Source of the DNA: JBBQKI01 sp038326725
GTDB lineage: Bacteria > Bacteroidota > Bacteroidia > Flavobacteriales > Flavobacteriaceae
Direction: 5' to 3'
Assembly (NCBI GenBank): GCA_038326725.1
Contig: JBBQKI010000016.1
Coordinates: 1 to 54,840, forward strand
DNA length: 54,840 nucleotides
Under the pieces are notes generated by a model, which saw nothing but the letters and a program-made list of their open reading frames with translations, was not told where the DNA came from and did not search any database. Made by a program: the position numbers and the translations under genes. Of this stretch, positions 50,130-54,840 are shown in pieces (positions within the stretch are counted from its first letter, which is position 1; the number at the start of each line of letters is the position of its first letter).

Positions 50130-52499
50130 TTAACCAAATAAAGTCCGAAACCAAGGTTTGGATTGTGCCTTTATGTTTTGCCCATAGCCATAGCCATAGC
50201 CATAATTGTAGCCGGTAACATTCTGTCGTGACACATCATTGATAACGTAGGCCATCTTTCTAAGTTTTTTGGTGGCATTCAGATCCTTTGAAAATTCCAA
50301 CAGATGTTTTTCGGTAAAATCAGCACGTACTACAAATAAAGTGAGATCTGCATATTTGGATATTAACATTGTGTCCGCTACCAGCATGGTAGGGGCAGTG
50401 TCCACTATAACATAATCATACTGTTTCTTTGCTTTGTTAAGGAATTCCTCAAAATTATGGTTCGAAAAAAGTTCAGGAGCATTTGGAGGAATTGGGCCAC
50501 CGAGGCAAACATCTAAATAATCGTTATTACCGAGACCATTTTGAATGCAACTTTGTAAATCCAAATCTGGATTGTGTAAATAATTCGAAAGCCCAACCAC
50601 GTTTTTCTCCTTTTTGAAATAATGGTGTAGAGTAGGGTTTCTCAAATCGGCCCCAATAAGCAATACACGTTTTTTCAAGCTGGCAAAGGCCAAAGATAAA
50701 TTAACGGACATTAGAGTTTTTCCTTCCCCTTTAACGGTCGAGGTAACATATATTACGTGACCAAAACCGTCCTCTTTTTTTTGCAATAGATAGTTAACAT
50801 TGGTACTCAAAATCCTAAAGGACTCTGCCAGTACGGAATGGTCATTGGCTTCAATTAGGGTTTTGGTATCTTCTATTCTTGGTATCTCGGTGAGTATGGG
50901 TATCACCGAATTCAGTTTTTCCACATCAAGACGATTATGGATTTTGGTGTCCAAAGAAAATTTTGTGTAAAGAACTACGAACGGCAACAACAATCCTGCA
51001 AGAAGGAACATGCCTAAAGTTTTATTTCTATTGGGAGAAACAGGGGTGTTGCTGGAAAGGGCAAAATCCACAACCTTGATTGATGGTGCGGTTACCGCAA
51101 GGTTAATGGCGGCCTCTTCTCTTTTCTGCAAGAGAAGAAGAAAAAGATTTTCTTTAATGCCCTGTTGGCGCTCAATGGAACGCAATATTTGTTCCTTCCC
51201 CGGCAGGCTGGAATACTTAGCTCCTGCAATAGATCTTTCCATACCCAACTGGCCCAAAGAAACTTTCAATTGGTTTTGGTACATATTCACCGTTTGGACA
51301 ACGTTCTGCTTTCCCTGTTCCAATTGCCCCGAAAGTGCTTGCAGTGTTGGATTGTTTTTACCGGCACTTGCCAAAAGTTTTTCACGTTCCTGAACTATTT
51401 TGTTGTAATCATTAACCAAATTATTTATACTGGAATTCTCCAAACCAATGTTAGCAGGCAATAAAGAGAAATCTTTTTCTTCGGTAATGGTTTGTTTTAA
51501 CAATCGGGATAACGCAATTTGGGTCTGTAGTTTAAAGACCTCATCTTCTGCCACAGATTTTTTTTCGAGTGTCACCTCGGCATCGGCCTCTATATATGCT
51601 AGGTTGTTGTTTTGCTTAAAAGTCTTTTTCGATCCTTCAATGGAATCCAATTCCTGAGTTAAATAAACAAACCTGTTGTCAATAAAATTCACGGTTCGTT
51701 CAGACACCAATCGTCTGTCCAAAATACCATCTTTGTTGAATTTTTCTATTACAGTATTAAGAATTGCCTCAGAGCGTGCAATATTTTCGCCTACAATGGA
51801 TAAAGTAAGAATGTCGCCAACACGATTTGTGGGCTGAACGTCAATGGCGTTAATCAATTGCATTACGGCCTGATTTTCAGACTTCAGGACAATCTCGAAC
51901 GTACGGCCTATATAATCTTTTAATTTTCTCTCCCCGGTGAAATTTATAATAAACGGCAGAGTCGAAACCGTATCTTCTTCATAAAGATTCATCGTTGTTA
52001 TTCTATTGGATCCATCCGTAATTTTAAGTTTTGAAGACTGAATCTCAAGATAGTAGGATCCCGTAATATCCAAACTATCTGCCATGGGCTTTTTAGTGAC
52101 AACAAACGGATTGTCCCAGGTTTCATAAGTTTTTACGTTTCCTACTTTGTTTACGGCGACATCAAGATTCAGGGCTTCTACCACTTCACTTAGCAATCTA
52201 TAGGATTTTAATACCTCTATTTGGTTTTCAAGATTGATGGCAGATTGATTTCCCAATAAAGCGATTGATGCTTCCGAGGCTATGTTAAGTTCGGGGGAAT
52301 CGTCAATAATTTTTATTTTGGCGGTAGTTTCATAGGTAACCGGAGTATAACGAAGGTAAATATAGCCCATTACCAAAGCTATGACCGCAGCAATCACAAA
52401 CCAGGGCCAATACCTAAGATATTTTAAAACCTTTACCTTTAGGTTTAACCGCTGTTGGTCTTTTTTATGAGTCAATAGATCTTTTTTGTTTTTTGCCAT
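50130..52499 (-). CDS. polysaccharide co-polymerase and BY-kinase (Wzc-like)
   Basis: This is a 789-residue inner-membrane protein controlling exopolysaccharide chain length and export. It has a first helix near 34-52, a long periplasmic Wzz/GNVR region with coiled coils (about 55-490), a second helix near 500-520, and a cytoplasmic tyrosine-kinase domain with Walker A TVKGEGKT, A' LIGADLRNP and Walker B YDYVIVDTAP. The C-terminus has the Tyr cluster GYNYGYGYGYG typical for autophosphorylation. Its start overlaps the stop codon of the wza-like gene by one base. Confidence 0.94.
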   Translation of the reverse strand: MAKNKKDLLTHKKDQQRLNLKVKVLKYLRYWPWFVIAAVIALVMGYIYLRYTPVTYETTAKIKIIDDSPELNIASEASIALLGNQSAINLENQIEVLKSYRLLSEVVEALNLDVAVNKVGNVKTYETWDNPFVVTKKPMADSLDITGSYYLEIQSSKLKITDGSNRITTMNLYEEDTVSTLPFIINFTGERKLKDYIGRTFEIVLKSENQAVMQLINAIDVQPTNRVGDILTLSIVGENIARSEAILNTVIEKFNKDGILDRRLVSERTVNFIDNRFVYLTQELDSIEGSKKTFKQNNNLAYIEADAEVTLEKKSVAEDEVFKLQTQIALSRLLKQTITEEKDFSLLPANIGLENSSINNLVNDYNKIVQEREKLLASAGKNNPTLQALSGQLEQGKQNVVQTVNMYQNQLKVSLGQLGMERSIAGAKYSSLPGKEQILRSIERQQGIKENLFLLLLQKREEAAINLAVTAPSIKVVDFALSSNTPVSPNRNKTLGMFLLAGLLLPFVVLYTKFSLDTKIHNRLDVEKLNSVIPILTEIPRIEDTKTLIEANDHSVLAESFRILSTNVNYLLQKKEDGFGHVIYVTSTVKGEGKTLMSVNLSLAFASLKKRVLLIGADLRNPTLHHYFKKEKNVVGLSNYLHNPDLDLQSCIQNGLGNNDYLDVCLGGPIPPNAPELFSNHNFEEFLNKAKKQYDYVIVDTAPTMLVADTMLISKYADLTLFVVRADFTEKHLLEFSKDLNATKKLRKMAYVINDVSRQNVTGYNYGYGYGYGQNIKAQSKPWFRTLFG

Positions 52500-53266
52500 T
52501 ATCGGGTAAGTAAAACTGTTACAGTTAAAATTAATGACAATATGGTCAAAAGAATGCCTACATTGCCCACTAGTCCAGCACTTTTAACTTTGGCCTCATT
52601 GGGATTTATTACTATAAAATCATTCGGTTTTATATAGAAATAAGGGGTATTGAACCATTCTGTGCTGGTAAGGTCCAAATGGTGTATTTTGCGTATGCCA
52701 TTTTCTTCCCTTATCAATAGTACATTTTTCCGTTCTCCATTTATTGTAAGATCTCCTGCAAAGCCAAGTGCTTGGGGTAGGGTAATATTCTGCTCTGTAA
52801 AGGAATAGGTACCTGGTTTGGCCACTTCGCCTAATATGGTAACTTTCGCATTTAATATACGCACACTTACGGTAGGCTCTTTTAGGTGGCCACCATTTTC
52901 CAATAGTTCCTTTATTCCTTTCTCAAGTTCCTTTGTTGTTCTGTTCGCAACGTCAAGTGTGCCAAGGACAGGAAAGGTTATATTACCATCTTCACCTACC
53001 AAATAGCCTTGCAATTTTAGAAGATCAATATTGTTAATTCCGGCAGAGCCTCCCACCGTTGTGTTGTATGGCGCAGCGGTCTCCTGAACCAAGGCACTCA
53101 CGGTGATGTTCAAAATGTCATTGGGCTGGATTTTTACAGATTCATAATAGATTTCCTGGGGGATGTAATAATCCGCATCCTGAAAATACAAAATCTCCTT
53201 TTTACTGGCACATGAACTCAATATCAATACCGATGAAACTAAAATTATCAGATTTCTGTATATCAT
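52499..53266 (-). CDS. polysaccharide export lipoprotein (Wza-like)
   Basis: This is a 255-residue outer-membrane export protein. The lipoprotein signal ILSSC puts the lipid on Cys19. The Poly_export domain (IQPNDILNITVSAL, about 47-150) is followed by an SLBB domain (VTILGEVAKPGTYSF), and the C-terminus is a hydrophobic helix (about 230-255, VGILLTILSLILTVTVLL), as in flavobacterial homologues. It is the first gene after an untranslated leader with two mutually exclusive hairpins and is coupled to wzc. Confidence 0.93.
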   Translation of the reverse strand: MIYRNLIILVSSVLILSSCASKKEILYFQDADYYIPQEIYYESVKIQPNDILNITVSALVQETAAPYNTTVGGSAGINNIDLLKLQGYLVGEDGNITFPVLGTLDVANRTTKELEKGIKELLENGGHLKEPTVSVRILNAKVTILGEVAKPGTYSFTEQNITLPQALGFAGDLTINGERKNVLLIREENGIRKIHHLDLTSTEWFNTPYFYIKPNDFIVINPNEAKVKSAGLVGNVGILLTILSLILTVTVLLTR

Positions 53267-53267
53267 A

Positions 53268-53295
53268 GCGAAAAGGCTTTTCGCGCTCAGGCGCG
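53268..53295 (-). promoter_or_regulatory. overlapping hairpins at the wza-like start codon
   Basis: GCGAAAAG-G-CTTTTCGC (53268-53284) is a perfect hairpin directly before the ATG (one base between). GCGC-TCAG-GCGC (53283-53294) is a second one sharing two bases with it, so both cannot form fully at once. A TAATTTTG box (minus strand, 53380-53387) about 110 bases upstream gives a leader containing them. Confidence 0.5.
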
Positions 53296-53424
53296 ATTAA
53301 TTTTGGGGTTATTAATTTACTGAATGAGTATAATTAAAACTATTTCAATTATGTGCCGATCGCTCGGATTTAATGGTTGCAAAATTAAATTTTCTAATTC
53401 AAAAAAATCTTAAAATTTCTTTAA

Positions 53425-54174
53425 TCATTTAAAAAATTGGGGAATTTTTGAAAAATTTTTGATCAAAAGTACCCGAATGGGAAAAGGCATACCATTGGAT
53501 TTTATTACAGTAAAATCCTCTCTAGATTTTTGGAACATGTTCTTCAGACTCCTGTTGCTGGCACCTCCAACCCGCATTTTGGTTATAACCTTCGGGAGGT
53601 AAGAAAATTTAAGAGCGGGATCCCTCAAAACCCGCAACATAAAATCGTAGTCCGCCGCTATTTTAAATTTTAAGTCAAAACTGCCATGTTTTTGATAAAC
53701 CTTTTTTTTCAAAAACAAGGTGGGGTGCGCGGGCATCCAACCTTTTTTCAAAAGTTGTGGGTGGAAATTCCTGCTCTTCCAAGAGCGGATAACCCGCATG
53801 GTATCTTCCTTGTTCACATATTCCAGATCGCCATAGACGCCATCTATATGTCCTTCCTCAAATATTTTTACAATCTCTGAAATGATCTCTGGCTCAGCCA
53901 GATAATCATCTGAATGTACAAAGCCTATAATTTCGCCAGTTGCCTTTTCTATTCCTTTGTTCAAGGCGTCGTAAATACCTTTGTCCGCTTCACTTACCCA
54001 TTTAATATTGAGATGTTCGGCCCGTGCTTTTATAATCTCCACCGTTTTATCCTTGGAGTTTCCATCAATAACAACATACTCAATATTTTTATACGTTTGC
54101 CCCAAGACGGAATCCATGCAATTATTGATGGTTTGCGCGCTGTTATAGGTAGCAGTAATTATTGAAACTTTCAT
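53425..54174 (-). CDS. family 2 glycosyltransferase (WcaA-like)
   Basis: This is a 249-residue soluble GT-A enzyme. It begins VSIITATYNSAQTINNCMDS, and has VVIDGNSKDKT, EADKGIYDALNKGIEKATG and the D-x-D type VHSDDY, followed by ADYDFMLR near 170, the common profile of WcaA/PssA-like transferases. It builds part of the repeat unit of an exopolysaccharide. It overlaps the acetyltransferase gene (ATGA) and is separated from wza by 158 bases. Confidence 0.9.
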   Translation of the reverse strand: MKVSIITATYNSAQTINNCMDSVLGQTYKNIEYVVIDGNSKDKTVEIIKARAEHLNIKWVSEADKGIYDALNKGIEKATGEIIGFVHSDDYLAEPEIISEIVKIFEEGHIDGVYGDLEYVNKEDTMRVIRSWKSRNFHPQLLKKGWMPAHPTLFLKKKVYQKHGSFDLKFKIAADYDFMLRVLRDPALKFSYLPKVITKMRVGGASNRSLKNMFQKSREDFTVIKSNGMPFPIRVLLIKNFSKIPQFFK

Positions 54175-54719
54175 TCAACTATCTTTCTTAGTTTTATCAA
54201 TTTAGCTGGATTGCCCTGATAAATGGAATACGGCTCCAAAGTTTTAGTGGCCACTGATTTTAACGATAAAATGGAATGTTCTTTACAGACTACATTCATC
54301 GGGACAATAGCCTGTGCACCAATCCACACACCGTCTTCAATTGTTATTGGGCCTATTATCAAATCGAACGTTGATTTATTATAATTATGGCTTCCGCATA
54401 TAATCATCGCTCCTTGTGAAAGACATACGTTTTTGCCTATTGTAACCTTCGCGAGATTGTCTATCCATACATCTTCCCCTATCCACGTATAATCATCAAT
54501 AGTTAAAAACCAAGGATATTTAATGTTTACCCGAGGTTTTATAATCACTCCTTTGCCAATCTTTGCACCAAAGCCCCTCAATAGATTTCTCTTTAAGAAT
54601 GAAAAGGGGATAAGAGGGCTTCTAAAAATAAGAACGTTTGTTATGTACCACAATGCGCATTTTAATTTGGATCCGGGATTATACCAAGAATTGTCGTACG
54701 TGGATAGGTCAGTCTTCAT
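54171..54719 (-). CDS. WcaF-family polysaccharide O-acetyltransferase
   Basis: This is a 182-residue left-handed beta-helix (hexapeptide-repeat) acetyltransferase. The hexapeptide rungs (IGKGVIIKPRVNIKYP, IGEDVWIDNLAKVTIGKNVCLS, IEDGVWIGAQAIVPMNVV) are visible and the catalytic His is in ICGSHNYNK. The N-terminal KLKCALWYITNVLIFRS is typical of the colanic-acid WcaF branch. It overlaps the following glycosyltransferase by four bases. Confidence 0.9.
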   Translation of the reverse strand: MKTDLSTYDNSWYNPGSKLKCALWYITNVLIFRSPLIPFSFLKRNLLRGFGAKIGKGVIIKPRVNIKYPWFLTIDDYTWIGEDVWIDNLAKVTIGKNVCLSQGAMIICGSHNYNKSTFDLIIGPITIEDGVWIGAQAIVPMNVVCKEHSILSLKSVATKTLEPYSIYQGNPAKLIKLRKIVE

Positions 54720-54732
54720 TCACAATAATTTT

Positions 54733-54840
54733 TTATTCTGCAAAAATCGCGGAGTCATTGATGAATTTCTTGGCATACCCAAACGTGGATTGCTGCCAAA
54801 TATCATATTTTTTTGATCCATATTGGTTCACTTTATCAAA
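54733..54840 (-). CDS. C-terminal end of an unidentified gene (start outside the window)
   Basis: The minus strand is open from the window end to a stop at 54733 and reads FDKVNQYGSKKYDIWQQSTF then GYAKKFINDSAIFAE. It stops 13 bases before the acetyltransferase start, so it is probably the previous gene of the polysaccharide operon. The piece is too short to name. Confidence 0.6.
   Translation of the reverse strand, partial: FDKVNQYGSKKYDIWQQSTFGYAKKFINDSAIFAE

Overview
The window reads as a chromosome segment of a flavobacterium (phylum Bacteroidota, probably family Flavobacteriaceae). The grounds are: C-terminal type IX secretion sorting domains, many short lipoproteins without Shine-Dalgarno sites, promoters of the Bacteroidota type (TTG, 17-23 bases, TAnnTTTG), a DUF5686/CarboxypepD_reg outer-membrane protein, TonB receptors with an N-terminal CarboxypepD_reg domain, YtxJ, and ClpB and GlyA of flavobacterial style. 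The genus cannot be fixed from sequence reading alone.

Layout. 1-2014: two tandem T9SS cargo genes (the first cut by the window edge). 2089-7011: glycosyltransferase, YbbR-like protein and CoaE in an overlapping operon, then a histidine kinase/OmpR regulator pair. 7047-14219: a long minus-strand housekeeping run (MiaA, voltage-gated K+ channel, DEDDh exonuclease/GIY-YIG fusion, YggS, DUF1015, 3-hydroxyacyl-CoA dehydrogenase, Gfo/Idh oxidoreductase) whose gene junctions repeatedly carry small heptamer tandem repeats. 14370-20289: Pcm, two small membrane/lipoprotein genes, a DUF5686 protein, SmpB, a histidine phosphatase lipoprotein and CsbD. 20290-23420: first accessory pocket, visibly AT-rich, with an orphan gene, a serine beta-lactamase-like lipoprotein, a small lipoprotein and a Lys-rich secreted protein. 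23532-32567: backbone again (ClpB, YtxJ, a lipoprotein, fumarylacetoacetase, GlyA, acetyltransferase, MFS exporter). 32620-35900: second accessory pocket (DUF3592, a lipoprotein, an alpha/beta hydrolase), ending in a 42-bp minisatellite. 35904-39568: cytochrome c lipoprotein and a TonB receptor of the heme-receptor type. 39961-46737: a four-gene phosphorelay operon with a ten-PAS kinase. 46864-49932: small membrane protein, sugar dehydrogenase, tRNA-Pro followed by a tandem array of its own 3' end, and a secreted protein. 50130-54840: start of an exopolysaccharide locus (Wzc, Wza, glycosyltransferase, WcaF-type acetyltransferase).

The two accessory pockets share features the backbone lacks: a dispersed repeat beginning AACAAAGAACTgAG, degenerate REP-like palindromes around CGCGTTTGTAACGCG, and short in-frame stubs of a lost protein C-terminus (LEEENK type). 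They look like recurrent insertion/decay points. The most unusual DNA structures are the 42-bp minisatellite with conserved CCTAAC-N4-GTTAGG dyads, the tRNA-Pro 3'-end/terminator array, and the family of heptamer repeats including eleven CAACCAT copies that overlap the clpB stop codon. No clear defence system, prophage, CRISPR or complete insertion sequence was seen.
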